Origin: Alkalicoccus daliensis
GTDB lineage: Bacteria; Bacillota; Bacilli; Bacillales; Salisediminibacteriaceae
Length of the DNA: 64,000 bases
Reading direction: 5' to 3'
Assembly (NCBI RefSeq): GCF_900103955.1
Contig: NZ_FNIL01000002.1
Coordinates: 186,001 to 250,000 of the forward strand
Each line of letters begins with the position of its first letter. Positions within the stretch are counted from its first letter, which is position 1. The notes under the pieces were generated by a model, which worked only from the letters and a program-made list of their open reading frames with translations, had not been told where the DNA came from and made no database searches. The position numbers and the translations under genes are program-made. Positions 8,352-17,669 of this stretch are shown piece by piece.

Positions 8352-9242
8352 ATGGAACAGAACTACATTAATCAGGAAGAAGTGTCACGCCGCATTCCCG
8401 GAAGACTTGCGGTCAATAAAGTGGTCCGAGGATTATTTCTTACCTCGACGCTGTTCGGCCTGGTAGTACTGGCAATACTGCTGTACGACGTAATCACCGA
8501 CAGCTGGGGCTGGATTGACTGGCAGTTTTTAACGAGCGTGATGTCCTTCAATGAAGAAGCAGCAGGAATTATCGGTGCAATCAGCGGCACCCTCTGGCTG
8601 ATGCTGATTGTTGGGCCGGTTACGATGATCATCGGCGTTGCAACAGCAATTTACCTGGAAGAGTATGTGAAAGAAGGAAGAGTACGGACCTTTTTTGAAA
8701 CGAACGTAGCCAACCTTGCAGGAGTTCCTTCTATTGTTTTCGGCCTGCTGGGACTTACCGTTTTTGTACGCTTAATGAATATGGGTTCTGTTGTGCTTGC
8801 CGGGGGGCTCACAATGTCACTGCTCGTGCTGCCGATTGTAATCGTGTCGGCGCAGGAATCCCTTCGTGCCGTACCTTCTTATTTAAGGGAAGCTTCTTTC
8901 GGAATGGGGGCGACACGCTGGCAGACGATCCGCAGTGTGGTTCTTCCAGCAGCACTGCCGAGTATTTTAACAGGGATGATCCTTGCTATGTCGCGCGCGA
9001 TTGGGGAAACTGCTCCATTGATTGCACTTGGCATTCCGGCACTGCTGATTCCACTGCCATCCGGCCTGTTTGACAGCTTTACCGTACTGCCGGTGCAGGT
9101 GTACTACTGGACGATTGACGCCGCGTTAAATCAGAACTATGCATCACTTGCTGCCGCAACGATCGTTGTACTGCTCGTACTGATGTTTATCTTAAACTCT
9201 GCTGCTATCTTAATCCGAAATAAATTCCAGCAGCGGTTTTAA
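8352..9242 (+). CDS. pstA: Phosphate ABC transporter permease PstA
   Basis: A 296-residue permease with about six transmembrane helices and an EAA-type loop, REASFGMGATRWQTIRSVVLP, that binds PstB. The segment SRAIGETAPLIALG is typical of PstA. Starts directly after the pstC stop, using the SD GGGAGGAG within the end of pstC. Confidence 0.95.
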   Translation: MEQNYINQEEVSRRIPGRLAVNKVVRGLFLTSTLFGLVVLAILLYDVITDSWGWIDWQFLTSVMSFNEEAAGIIGAISGTLWLMLIVGPVTMIIGVATAIYLEEYVKEGRVRTFFETNVANLAGVPSIVFGLLGLTVFVRLMNMGSVVLAGGLTMSLLVLPIVIVSAQESLRAVPSYLREASFGMGATRWQTIRSVVLPAALPSILTGMILAMSRAIGETAPLIALGIPALLIPLPSGLFDSFTVLPVQVYYWTIDAALNQNYASLAAATIVVLLVLMFILNSAAILIRNKFQQRF

Positions 9243-9284
9243 ATAGTGCACAGCATAAATTTCTATCAAAGGGGATGAAGAAAG

Positions 9285-10106
9285 ATGAGTATAAATTCAC
9301 TGCAGGAACGTCCATCAAGAGAAGAAGCAACAGTAACACAGGAGGAAGCAAGGGAAGCTGTCTTTCGCACAGAAGGGCTGAACCTGTGGTACGGGAATAC
9401 ACAGGCACTTCATAATATTGAACTCGATCAGCGCGCCAATGAAGTAACGGCAATTATCGGTCCATCCGGCTGCGGAAAGTCCACTTATATTAAAACGCTG
9501 AACCGCATGGTGCAGATGAATCCGATCGTAAAAGTAACCGGCAAGGTATACTACCGGGATCAAAACATTTTTGACCGGAAATTCCCGGTGGAAGAACTGC
9601 GTACCCGTGTAGGAATGGTATTCCAAAAGCCGAATCCGTTTCCAAAAACAATTTTTGAAAATGTTGCCTATGGGCCGAAAATTCACGGGATCCGCAATAA
9701 AAAGCTGCTTGCAGAAATTGTGGAAGAAAGCCTGAAAGGTGCTGCAATCTGGGAGGAAGTAAAAGACCGCCTCCAGGAAAATGCATTCGGGCTTTCCGGC
9801 GGGCAGCAGCAGCGTCTCTGTATTGCACGCTGCCTTGCGATTGAGCCGGATGTAATTTTGATGGATGAGCCGACTTCGGCGCTTGATCCGAAATCCACCT
9901 TAAAAGTGGAAGAGCTTGTGCAGCAGCTGAAAAGTAAATACTCCATTATGATTGTGACGCATAATATGCAGCAGGCAGCGCGGATTTCTGACAGAACTGC
10001 ATTTTTCTTAAATGGAGAAGTAATTGAATTTGACGAAACTGATAAAATTTTCTCCAACCCTTCTGACAAGCGGACAGAAGATTATATTACAGGAAGATTC
10101 GGTTAA
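9285..10106 (+). CDS. pstB: Phosphate ABC transporter ATP-binding protein PstB
   Basis: A 273-residue ATPase that powers the Pst importer. Walker A is GPSGCGKST (59-67), Q-loop VFQKPNPFP (112-120), signature LSGGQQQ (170-176) and Walker B ILMDEP (191-196), with the H-loop His in IVTHNMQQA. The 27-residue N-terminal tail before the ABC fold is a little longer and more acidic than usual. The [10 protein letters not shown]-loop and LSGGQQQ signature are PstB hallmarks. Confidence 0.97.
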   Translation: MSINSLQERPSREEATVTQEEAREAVFRTEGLNLWYGNTQALHNIELDQRANEVTAIIGPSGCGKSTYIKTLNRMVQMNPIVKVTGKVYYRDQNIFDRKFPVEELRTRVGMVFQKPNPFPKTIFENVAYGPKIHGIRNKKLLAEIVEESLKGAAIWEEVKDRLQENAFGLSGGQQQRLCIARCLAIEPDVILMDEPTSALDPKSTLKVEELVQQLKSKYSIMIVTHNMQQAARISDRTAFFLNGEVIEFDETDKIFSNPSDKRTEDYITGRFG

Positions 10107-10121
10107 GGAGGGACAGCAGGA

Positions 10122-10766
10122 ATGAGCAGAGAAATTTTTATTACAGAGCTGGATGAGCTGCAGCAGGAAATTTATGCGCTTGGCAGACATATTGAATCAA
10201 CGTTTAAAAAAGTAGTGCAGGCAATGAACAAAGGAGAAAAAGCGGTGCTGCAGGATTTAATTGAAGCAGATGAAGAAGTAAATGAAGTAGAGCTGAAAAT
10301 TAATGAACAGGCGACGCTGATGATTACAAAACAGCAGCCGGTGGCAAGTGATCTGCGGCATATTATCGTCTGCCTGAAAATCAGCAGTGATTTAGAAAGA
10401 ATGGGAGATCTGAGCGTGGATATGGCAAAAGCATATCTGCATATGCCTTCCAATCAGGCGTACCAGGCATATCGCCCGGAGCTTGATGCGATGGTAAGCA
10501 AAGTGGAAATCATGGTCCGCCAGGTGATGGAGGCATATGATTCCAAGGATATGCTGAAAGCCCAGCAGCTTGCGGCTATGGATGATGATATTGATCAGGC
10601 TTACGGAAAGCTCGTAAAAGATTTATTCCGTTCGGAATACAGCGTAGACCAGACAGCCCAGCTTGCTTTTATTGCCCGCTATATGGAGCGAATCGGCGAT
10701 TACTGCACGAATATTTCCGAGTGGATTATTTATGAGGTGAATGGCAAACGTTTTGACCTGAACTAA
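10122..10766 (+). CDS. phoU: Phosphate signalling protein PhoU
   Basis: A 214-residue all-helical protein with two three-helix PhoU repeats (about 15-105 and 120-205). The metal-binding acidic clusters are visible: SDLERMGDLSVDMA in the first repeat and ARYMERIGDYCTNI in the second. PhoU damps Pst uptake and Pho signalling when phosphate is plentiful. 15 bases after pstB, SD AAGGAGGGA, the operon continuing into an unusual response regulator. Confidence 0.96.
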   Translation: MSREIFITELDELQQEIYALGRHIESTFKKVVQAMNKGEKAVLQDLIEADEEVNEVELKINEQATLMITKQQPVASDLRHIIVCLKISSDLERMGDLSVDMAKAYLHMPSNQAYQAYRPELDAMVSKVEIMVRQVMEAYDSKDMLKAQQLAAMDDDIDQAYGKLVKDLFRSEYSVDQTAQLAFIARYMERIGDYCTNISEWIIYEVNGKRFDLN

Positions 10767-10785
10767 GGTGACAGGTGGTGGAGCA

Positions 10786-11511
10786 ATGAGTGAACAGACC
10801 ATTTTAATCGTGGAAAAAGAAGCATCACTGCAAAAGGAAATTGAACATGCGTTTCAGCAGGCTGGTTTCCGAAGCTGGAAAACGAGCCTGCAGGAAGAAG
10901 CAATGAATATGATCCAGCAGATGAAACCGGCAGGTGTTGTCATTGGTTCGGAATTAAAGGATGGAAGCGGTCTGGATCTCTGCCGCGCCATACGTCAGGC
11001 GAAAAATTGGACCCCGCTGGTGATGGTGACGGAAGCAGCCAATGAAATAGACTGTGTCCTCAGTCTGGAACTTGGTGCGGATGACTATGTAACAAAACCG
11101 CTCCGCTTAAAGGAGCTGGTCGCCCGTATGAAAGCAGTTCTCCGGCGGGGAAGTCTCTGCTGCGGTACGGAAGTGGAACGCACTGAGCCAGGTATTTTAA
11201 GAAATGGTGAACTGAAAATAAACAGTGAGCAGTTTGCGGTATCTTTTCGAGGAGAATGGATTGATGTCACCAGAAAGGAATTTGAACTGCTTGTGTTTTT
11301 TGCGAATCATCTGGACCAGTCTTTTTCAAGAGAAGAGCTGCTTGAAGCCATCTCCACAGAAGAACAGGGAATGGATAAACGGATTATTGATGTATTTGTC
11401 AGCAGAATTCGGCAGAAGATTGAACCGAATAAGCAGCATCCGAATTATATTAAGACAGTCAGAGGCGTAGGTTATATGATGCGTTCCCAGACCTCTTCCA
11501 TCGCCAGGTAA
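10786..11511 (+). CDS. OmpR/PhoB-type response regulator with degenerate receiver
   Basis: A 241-residue protein with a CheY-like receiver (5-122) and a winged-helix DNA-binding domain (about 140-235, ending YIKTVRGVGYMM). The receiver lacks the phosphorylation residues. The Asp-Asp pair after strand 1 is Glu10-Lys11 (LIVEKE), and the phospho-acceptor Asp at the end of strand 3 is Gly54 (VVIGSELKDGSG). The later Thr (VMVTEA) and Lys (YVTKPL) remain. ATG at 10786, with AGGTGGTGG just before, is preferred to GTG at 10768. No sensor kinase gene lies nearby. It is likely a phosphorylation-independent regulator tied to the Pst/PhoU operon; the canonical PhoP is expected elsewhere (inference). Confidence 0.88.
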   Translation: MSEQTILIVEKEASLQKEIEHAFQQAGFRSWKTSLQEEAMNMIQQMKPAGVVIGSELKDGSGLDLCRAIRQAKNWTPLVMVTEAANEIDCVLSLELGADDYVTKPLRLKELVARMKAVLRRGSLCCGTEVERTEPGILRNGELKINSEQFAVSFRGEWIDVTRKEFELLVFFANHLDQSFSREELLEAISTEEQGMDKRIIDVFVSRIRQKIEPNKQHPNYIKTVRGVGYMMRSQTSSIAR

Positions 11512-11627
11512 TAATTTTCATAAACTTTATGTGATCTTTACACAACCCTAATATCTGCTTCATAAACAGGGTGTAAAATAAAATTATGTAATGGGACCCC
11601 CCTTCTTTCATTGCATATCCCCTTATT

Positions 11628-11654
11628 CCAGGTCATTGCGGCCTGGTTTTTTTA
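11628..11654 (+). terminator. Terminator of the pst-phoU operon
   Basis: CCAGG (11628-11632) pairs with CCTGG (11642-11646), followed by seven T. Confidence 0.75.
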
Positions 11655-11720
11655 TTGGTTTTAATAAGAATCTTTAACTGAGAGAGCAGAAAGATTAAGC
11701 TTGATAGGGCTTTCTTTTCA

Positions 11721-11775
11721 GCAGCAAAAACCCCTGCGGACTTTCGCCTGTTCTCTGGGGTTTTTGCTGCGTTTT
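11721..11775. terminator. Long hairpin, probable bidirectional terminator
   Basis: GCAGCAAAAACCCC (11721-11734) is perfectly complementary to GGGGTTTTTGCTGC (11757-11770), 14 bp, with T-rich sequence on either side. Confidence 0.65.
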
Positions 11776-11923
11776 AAATTTATGGTATGCTGAAAGATAA
11801 ACGTTCAGGGGAAGTCCGGCAGGCAGCTTGTGCTTAGCATAAATTCAGTGTAAAACGGGTAGTGGAATTAGTATTCTGAGCATTTTATAATATACGGAAC
11901 AAATTTATAGGAGTCGGTAGAAG

Positions 11924-12784
11924 ATGACAGCAGGAACAGAAATAATACACAAGAAAATAATAATAGATCAGGTGGAGATCCATTGTGAAGCAGCGGTAAA
12001 TGAGAAACCGGCTTTATTACTCGTGCACGGTTTTATGTCCTCCACCTTTACCTTTCGCAAAGTTATTCCGATGCTGGCAGAACATTTTTCCGTCGTGGCA
12101 ATTGATCTTCCTGGATTCGGGCAGAGTGAAAAATCTGTTTCCTTCATTTATTCTTATGAGAACTACGCACGGATCGTTTTAAAAGCCATGGATTATTTTC
12201 AATTTGATAAAGTGTCTCTTATTGGTCATTCCATGGGAGGACAGATTGCCTTGAACGCAGCCAGACTTGCGCCTGACAGAATAGAAAAGCTGGTGCTGCT
12301 TGGAAGCTCGGGTTATTTAAACAAAGCGAAAAAATATATGGTATTAAGCACGTATCTGCCGTTTTTTGATAAATATATATACTATTACATTCAAAAAAGA
12401 GGCGTGAAAAGTGCCCTGGAAAACGTTTTGTTCGACTCGTCCAACGTCACTACGGACTTAATTCATCAATTCGGCGAGCCGCTGAAAGACAGGAACATGT
12501 ATAAAGCGCTTGTCAGATTACTGCGCTACCGCGAAGGGGATCTGTCTTCCGAACAGCTGCAGCAAATTCATACGCCCTCCTTATTGATATGGGGAGAAGA
12601 AGATAAAGTAGTGCGTCCGCAGGTGGGAAGAAGGCTTGCAAAGGATCTGCCGGGTGCAGAATTTATTACTTTTCAGCAGGCAGGACACCTGATCACAGAA
12701 GAACGTCCAAAAGAAGTATTTGAAAAAATTCTGCAGTTTCTTGGAGAGGGGAAGGAGCTGGAGCATGCTTTCGGACAGGTGTAA
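11924..12784 (+). CDS. Alpha/beta hydrolase
   Basis: A 286-residue cytosolic alpha/beta hydrolase. The oxyanion-hole motif is LLVHGFMSS (33-40), the nucleophile elbow GHSMGG with Ser103, the acid Asp is in LLIWGEEDKVV and the catalytic His in QQAGHLITEERP near the end. It resembles the broad YugF-like esterase group and the substrate is unknown. ATG follows AGGAGTCGG. It converges on the PAP2 phosphatase gene with only 8 bases between stops. Confidence 0.85.
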   Translation: MTAGTEIIHKKIIIDQVEIHCEAAVNEKPALLLVHGFMSSTFTFRKVIPMLAEHFSVVAIDLPGFGQSEKSVSFIYSYENYARIVLKAMDYFQFDKVSLIGHSMGGQIALNAARLAPDRIEKLVLLGSSGYLNKAKKYMVLSTYLPFFDKYIYYYIQKRGVKSALENVLFDSSNVTTDLIHQFGEPLKDRNMYKALVRLLRYREGDLSSEQLQQIHTPSLLIWGEEDKVVRPQVGRRLAKDLPGAEFITFQQAGHLITEERPKEVFEKILQFLGEGKELEHAFGQV

Positions 12785-12792
12785 TATGAAAA

Positions 12793-13329
12793 TTAGAAAA
12801 AACCTGCTGCCAGTACGGCGATAATACAGGAGCTGGCACTGCCGATAACCGCACCGATCAGGCAGTCTGTCGGATAATGCAGACCGAGATACATTCGGGA
12901 AAAGGCAACGGTTGCTGCTGCCGGAAGAAGCAGGAAAGCCAGTAGAGGAAGGTAGATGGAAAACATCACTGCCAGGGAGAAGGCTGCTGTAGAATGTCCG
13001 GAAGGAAAAGAAAAATCCTTGAGTGCTTTGGAAGACAGCGTCACGTTTTGCAGACGCTCATAGGGTCTTGGTCTTGAGAATCTTTTTTTAATTACATGCA
13101 CAATCAGGTGGCTGAAAACCAGAGAAAACAGCGCACTTAATATCCACCGTGCTTCTAAGCTGTTTGGATACAGAAATAAAAAACCGAGCATGGAAATAGT
13201 AAAGACAGCACCGCCTAAATGAGTGATTTTCGGTAACGCATGATCGAACAGCCTGCATCTGAACTGCTGGTGGCACGTATGAAATATCTGCAGATCGTAT
13301 TTCACTACCCAGTCAACAAAGCGTTCCAT
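12793..13329 (-). CDS. PAP2-family membrane phosphatase
   Basis: A 178-residue integral membrane protein with about five helices and the three PAP2 phosphatase motifs: KRFSRPRPYE, PSGHSTA and SRMYLGLHYPTDC, containing the catalytic His residues. Members dephosphorylate undecaprenyl diphosphate, phosphatidylglycerophosphate or related lipids on the outer face. ATG at 13329 with GGAGGCGGAAC before it. It is divergent from the glycosyltransferase gene and could share its phosphate-responsive intergenic region (inference). Confidence 0.88.
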   Translation of the reverse strand: MERFVDWVVKYDLQIFHTCHQQFRCRLFDHALPKITHLGGAVFTISMLGFLFLYPNSLEARWILSALFSLVFSHLIVHVIKKRFSRPRPYERLQNVTLSSKALKDFSFPSGHSTAAFSLAVMFSIYLPLLAFLLLPAAATVAFSRMYLGLHYPTDCLIGAVIGSASSCIIAVLAAGFF

Positions 13330-13426
13330 CGTTCCGCCTCCTTTATCTTTCCTGGATTCATAATTTCATTATAACCGGCAGATATTAAGGGAACGTTAAG
13401 GGGATGTTTAGTTTCTCCTGTAATTT

Positions 13427-13469
13427 TTACATGAAATCCATTTTCCTTTTACATTCATCTGCTACATTG
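13427..13469 (+). promoter_or_regulatory. Probable PhoP-type promoter of the glycosyltransferase
   Basis: TTTACA at 13427-13432 and TTTACA at 13449-13454 are exactly 22 bases (two 11-base turns) apart with a weak middle hexamer TCCATT at 13438. TACATT at 13464-13469 can serve as -10. Weaker than the pstS and ppk sites. Confidence 0.55.
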
Positions 13470-13510
13470 GTAGTGAAAGCAGTAGCGATGATATGTGAGG
13501 AGGAAAAAGA

Positions 13511-14653
13511 ATGCGGATAGCGATTTTCTCAGATACTTATGATCCCGATGTGAACGGTGTGGCGAAAACCTTGAAAAGATATACAGATTATTTAAAAAAT
13601 CAAGATGTCGAGTATCGGATTTACGTGCCTGCGAATCAGCAGGGAACGTCAGACTTTCCCAATGTAGAACGATTTACAAGTATTCCATTTCTGTTGTATC
13701 CTGAATGCAGAATTGCCCTTCCAAACCTGCTTCATATGAAACACTCCCTCGATAAATTCCAGCCGGATCTTATCCACGTGGCCACTCCTTTTAATCTTGG
13801 ACTTTACGGAATGTATTATGGTAAAAAACACGAGATTCCGATGGTTGCTTCCTACCACACCCATTTTGACCAATATTTAAAATACTATCATGTTCCTTTC
13901 TTAAAGCAGCTGTTATGGCGGTATATGAAGTGGTTTCACTTTCCTTTCGACCGTGTGTTTGTGCCCTCCCCCAGCACAAAAGCTGCATTGGAGGAAGAGG
14001 AGCTGCATCAGGATATAGGCATTTGGGGAAGGGGCGTGGAGCACCAGTTTTATGCCCCGTGGAAACGCTCGGAAGCAGTGAGAAATCGTTACAATATTCA
14101 GGAGAAATCGATTCTGCTGTATGCAGGAAGGCTGGCTCCTGAAAAAGATATTGATACGCTGCTGAAGACGTTTCAATCCCTGCCGGAAAACTTGAAGAAG
14201 GATACACATCTCTTAATAGTAGGAGACGGACCGATGTATGACCGAATTTTCAAGGAAAAGCTAGCGAATGTGACACTCACCGGGTTTTTAAAAGGAGAAG
14301 CCCTGGCAGAGGCTTACGCTTCGAGTGATGCCTTTCTCTTTCCCTCTTCGACAGAAACTTTTGGAAACGTTGTGTTGGAGGCACTTTCTTCCGGACTCCC
14401 GGTTCTCGGTGCCGATGCAGGAGGCGTCAAACATTTGGTCGATCATGGGAAAAACGGTTTTCTGTCAGCACCGGGAGATGTTACCGGCTTCGTTTCCAAT
14501 ACTTGCAGGCTGCTTGAAAATAAACAGTTAAGAGCGCAGATGGGCGATGAAGCGAGACAATCGGCTCTGAGTCAATCCTGGGAGGAAATTTTTTCTCAGC
14601 TGCTCGTAAGTTTTGAACAGGTAAGGAAATGGAGAATAAAACGGCCAGCCTGA
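13511..14653 (+). CDS. Glycosyltransferase family 4 (GT-B fold)
   Basis: A 380-residue retaining GT-B glycosyltransferase. The N-terminus MRIAIFSDTYDPDVNGVAKT has the acceptor-domain glycine loop. The donor domain begins ILLYAGRLAPEKD and carries the nucleotide-sugar E-x7-E motif in STETFGNVVLEA. Relatives of this type glycosylate diacylglycerol or cell-wall carriers. Placement behind a PhoP-like promoter suggests synthesis of phosphate-free glycolipid or anionic wall polymer during phosphate starvation (inference). ATG at 13511 with GGAGGAAAAAG. Confidence 0.88.
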   Translation: MRIAIFSDTYDPDVNGVAKTLKRYTDYLKNQDVEYRIYVPANQQGTSDFPNVERFTSIPFLLYPECRIALPNLLHMKHSLDKFQPDLIHVATPFNLGLYGMYYGKKHEIPMVASYHTHFDQYLKYYHVPFLKQLLWRYMKWFHFPFDRVFVPSPSTKAALEEEELHQDIGIWGRGVEHQFYAPWKRSEAVRNRYNIQEKSILLYAGRLAPEKDIDTLLKTFQSLPENLKKDTHLLIVGDGPMYDRIFKEKLANVTLTGFLKGEALAEAYASSDAFLFPSSTETFGNVVLEALSSGLPVLGADAGGVKHLVDHGKNGFLSAPGDVTGFVSNTCRLLENKQLRAQMGDEARQSALSQSWEEIFSQLLVSFEQVRKWRIKRPA

Positions 14654-14753
14654 CAAGAAAAGCGCTGCTGGAGACTTTTCAGCCTGCATCACCTATACAC
14701 GAACACTATTCTGGAATGTTACTTTTCCCCAGTCTTTCTTTACTGTTTATGCG

Positions 14754-14787
14754 GCAGAGGCACACAATCCTCTGCTTATTTTTATTG
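14754..14787 (+). terminator. Terminator downstream of glycosyltransferase
   Basis: GCAGAGG (14754-14760) pairs with CCTCTGC (14769-14775), then TTATTTTTATT. Confidence 0.75.
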
Positions 14788-14856
14788 CTTCAGAAAAAAA
14801 CGATCAGCAGTCTTAGGGTTTTCAGTATTAGACAACAGGAAAAAATTTAGAAAACT

Positions 14857-14910
14857 TTTACAAAAGATTTATAAAAGGTTTATAAATTTCTTATAAAATA
14901 GATGTACATA
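14857..14910 (+). promoter_or_regulatory. PhoP box array, probable promoter of ppk
   Basis: Hexamers TTTACA (14857), TTTATA (14868), TTTATA (14879) and CTTATA (14890) repeat at exactly 11 bases, the strongest PhoP-type array in the window. TACATA (14905-14910) is a plausible -10. The next gene is ppk at 15228, so the transcript would have a leader of about 310 bases. Confidence 0.75.
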
Positions 14911-14999
14911 GTTTTTTTACAGGAGAAATTCATAAATATACTTGCTGAGCCAATTCATCATGCAATTTTATGGCTGTTTTAAAGAAACAATAAAGACGT

Positions 15000-15165
15000 T
15001 CGTATAAAAGGCAGAGATCGAAACGTAAGACGGCGACTCGGATGGAGAAAAGTGAAGCCTGAAAATTCATTTTGGCAGCGCATAGCGGTGGAAAAATTAG
15101 TGGAAGCTGAGCCCGATGGAAAGAATCCGTCTGAAGAGGAAGCCGTTTTCAGTGTTCGAAAATAA
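15000..15165 (+). repeat. Degenerate module A relative in the ppk leader
   Basis: Shares scattered blocks with module A, for example TTCATTTTGGCAG, AAAATTAGTGGAAGCTGAG and CCGATGGAAAG, but is too diverged for certainty. It occupies most of the gap between the PhoP boxes and ppk. No coding potential was seen. Confidence 0.35.
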
Positions 15166-15227
15166 TACTGCGACATCAACTGATGAAATTGATTTTACTG
15201 TAAGTATTAATAAAAGGAGGAAAATCT

Positions 15228-17423
15228 ATGACACATCCATCACTGGATCACCCAAAACTATACAATAACCGTGAACTCAGCTGGCTCGCTTTTAACCAGA
15301 GGGTATTGGAAGAGGCCATGGATGAAAGAAACCTGCATCTGGAGAGGTGTAAATTTCTGGCGATTTTCAGTGCCAATCTGGATGAATTTTTTATGGTGCG
15401 CGTTGCCGGACTGAAAGAGCAGGTGAAGGCAGGATTTACAGAGCCGGATAATAAATCAGGATTAACACCAAAGCAGCAGCTGGGAAGAATCTCAGAAAAA
15501 ACAAACACGCTGATCCAGCAGCAGTACAATACATACACGAATCAACTTCTGCCTGCATTGAAAAACAAACAGATTCACATAACGAAAATGAAAGATTTAA
15601 AAAGCACGCAGCGGAACAGGCTGGAAACGTATTTTACGGAAGAAATATATCCTGTGCTGACGCCCCGTGCAATTGACAGCTATCACCCATTCCCCCAGCT
15701 GTTAAGCAAAAGTTTAAATTTAGCGGTGATTTTAAAGGGGCGGCGCAGTTCCAGTGAAACCCTCAGCCAGCTGGGAGGGAAATTTGCCATTCTGCAGGTG
15801 CCTGGGGTGCTGGATCGTCTTGTAAAAGTACACGGGACAGAAAGAACTTTCGTACTGCTGGAAGATGTCATTGCTTATTTCTCCGCTGATTTATTTCCAG
15901 GGCATGAGCTTGTCAGCGTGACGCCATTCCGCATTACGAGAAATGCAGATTTAACGATAGAGGAAGACGGGGCATCGGATCTGCTCAATGTGATTGAAGA
16001 AGAAATTAAAAAGCGGCGCTGGGGTGCAGAAATCAGATTAGAAGTGGAAGGGCCGGATTACGATAAAAAGGTACTCCAATACCTGCAGCGGAGATTAAAT
16101 ATTCACGTACGGGATACGTTTATTCTCCAGGGGCCGCTGGATATGACCTTTCTCTTTTCTTTATACAGCTGGGCGGAAAAACAGGTGGAAACGCTCGTAG
16201 AAGCACCTCTTCCCGCGAGAATTCCCCCAGGTCTACAACATGGCAAAGAATTATTTGCGACAGCGCTGAAGAAAGATATTTTGCTGTACCATCCATACGA
16301 TTCGTTTATTCCCGTTGTCGACTTTATTGCCGAAGCTGCAGCGGATCCTTCTGTGCTGGCAATTAAACAGACCTTATACCGGGTCAGTAAAAATTCCTCA
16401 ATCATTCAGGCATTGAAGCAGGCAGCGATGAACGGGAAACAGGTAACGGTACTTGTGGAGCTGAAAGCAAGATTCGATGAAGAAAACAATGTCGGCTGGG
16501 CAAAGGAACTGGAAAAAGAAGGATGCCACGTGATTTATGGCGTGACGCATGTAAAAACGCACAGCAAAATTACGCTTGTGGTGCGTAAAAGACAGGGAAA
16601 AATAGAACGGTTTGTCCATCTCGGCACAGGAAATTACAATGACGCTACTGCGAAGCTGTACACAGATACGGCGATCATTACGACGAATAAAAAGATCGGC
16701 ATTGACGCAACGAACTTCTTTAATTATTTAAGCGGCTACAGCTCCAAGCCCGATTATTATTATTTGTCAGTAGCGCCGCTGGATATCAGAAAAGATCTTA
16801 TTCAGCTGATAGACAGGGAAATTGCTTATCATAAAGAGCACGGTGATGGCCATATTATCATTAAAATTAATTCGTTTTCTGATAACGTCCTCATAAAAAA
16901 ATGTTATGAAGCTTCGATAGCCGGGGTGAAAATTGATTTAATTGTACGCGGTATCTGCTGCCTGCGTCCTGGAATTCCGGAAGTAAGTGAAAACATCCGG
17001 GTCATCAGCATTGTGGGCAGATTTTTGGAACACAGCCGTATTTTTTACTTTTATCATCATGGGCAGGAAAAAACATTTTTCTCTTCCGCAGATTTAATGA
17101 CGCGGAATATGGAAATGAGGATTGAAATCTTATTTCCTATTTTAGAAGCACCGCTGAAAAAGCAGGTGAAGGAATGGCTGTTTTTATATTTAGCAGATAA
17201 CGTAAAGGCAAGGGAGCAGGATGCGTCCGGAAATTATCATTATGTGCAGCAGGAAGAAGGCGCTCCATCCATTAACAGCCAGCTTGCGATAAAAGACCAG
17301 ATCGATTCGGCAGTGGAACTTCCCGAAGAGATCAGAGAAATACAGGAAAAAAAGCAGCTCCGCATGTTTGACGGGCTGCTGCATTTATTACAAGGCTTCT
17401 CCCGCAACAAAAAGTCCTGGTAA
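15228..17423 (+). CDS. ppk: Polyphosphate kinase 1
   Basis: A 731-residue PPK1, which polymerises the gamma phosphate of ATP into polyphosphate. The N-terminal domain begins YNNRELSWLAFNQRVLEEA. The catalytic phospholipase-D-like domains carry the autophosphorylated His445 (VKTHSKITL) and the second essential His602 (FLEHSRIFYF). Usual length is 690-740. ATG at 15228 with AAAGGAGGAAAA. With the PhoP array upstream, polyphosphate storage appears to be part of the phosphate-starvation response. No exopolyphosphatase lies next to it, unlike many ppk-ppx pairs. Confidence 0.97.
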   Translation: MTHPSLDHPKLYNNRELSWLAFNQRVLEEAMDERNLHLERCKFLAIFSANLDEFFMVRVAGLKEQVKAGFTEPDNKSGLTPKQQLGRISEKTNTLIQQQYNTYTNQLLPALKNKQIHITKMKDLKSTQRNRLETYFTEEIYPVLTPRAIDSYHPFPQLLSKSLNLAVILKGRRSSSETLSQLGGKFAILQVPGVLDRLVKVHGTERTFVLLEDVIAYFSADLFPGHELVSVTPFRITRNADLTIEEDGASDLLNVIEEEIKKRRWGAEIRLEVEGPDYDKKVLQYLQRRLNIHVRDTFILQGPLDMTFLFSLYSWAEKQVETLVEAPLPARIPPGLQHGKELFATALKKDILLYHPYDSFIPVVDFIAEAAADPSVLAIKQTLYRVSKNSSIIQALKQAAMNGKQVTVLVELKARFDEENNVGWAKELEKEGCHVIYGVTHVKTHSKITLVVRKRQGKIERFVHLGTGNYNDATAKLYTDTAIITTNKKIGIDATNFFNYLSGYSSKPDYYYLSVAPLDIRKDLIQLIDREIAYHKEHGDGHIIIKINSFSDNVLIKKCYEASIAGVKIDLIVRGICCLRPGIPEVSENIRVISIVGRFLEHSRIFYFYHHGQEKTFFSSADLMTRNMEMRIEILFPILEAPLKKQVKEWLFLYLADNVKAREQDASGNYHYVQQEEGAPSINSQLAIKDQIDSAVELPEEIREIQEKKQLRMFDGLLHLLQGFSRNKKSW

Positions 17424-17669
17424 TGGAAACAGTGGTTTAGGAGCAAAATGTGGAGTTATTAGCAGCCGTGGGAATTAATTCTTTCCCTGCAGCTGTGAAA
17501 TCTTAAAAGCAGCTCAGGTGCCGCTGAAAATGGAATATGAATTGTTATGTACAGAAAAATAGACAGGTCTGAACAAAGAAACCACCTTTCTAAAACAGTT
17601 TTGCACAGAAAACCTTTTTCCGATATAATGATGCGAGGTACGACTGTTTTTAGAAGGGAGGGACACATT

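Larger units (their letters stand above)
11512..11923 (+). other. Intergenic region after the pst operon
   Basis: No gene seen. It holds the terminator at 11628-11654 and the long hairpin at 11721-11770. A single TTTACA at 11536 lacks phased partners, so it is not called a PhoP site. Confidence 0.6.

Noticed and set aside
14629-14850. A 73-codon frame after the glycosyltransferase gene
   Set aside because: It overlaps the end of the glycosyltransferase gene and runs through the terminator at 14754-14787.
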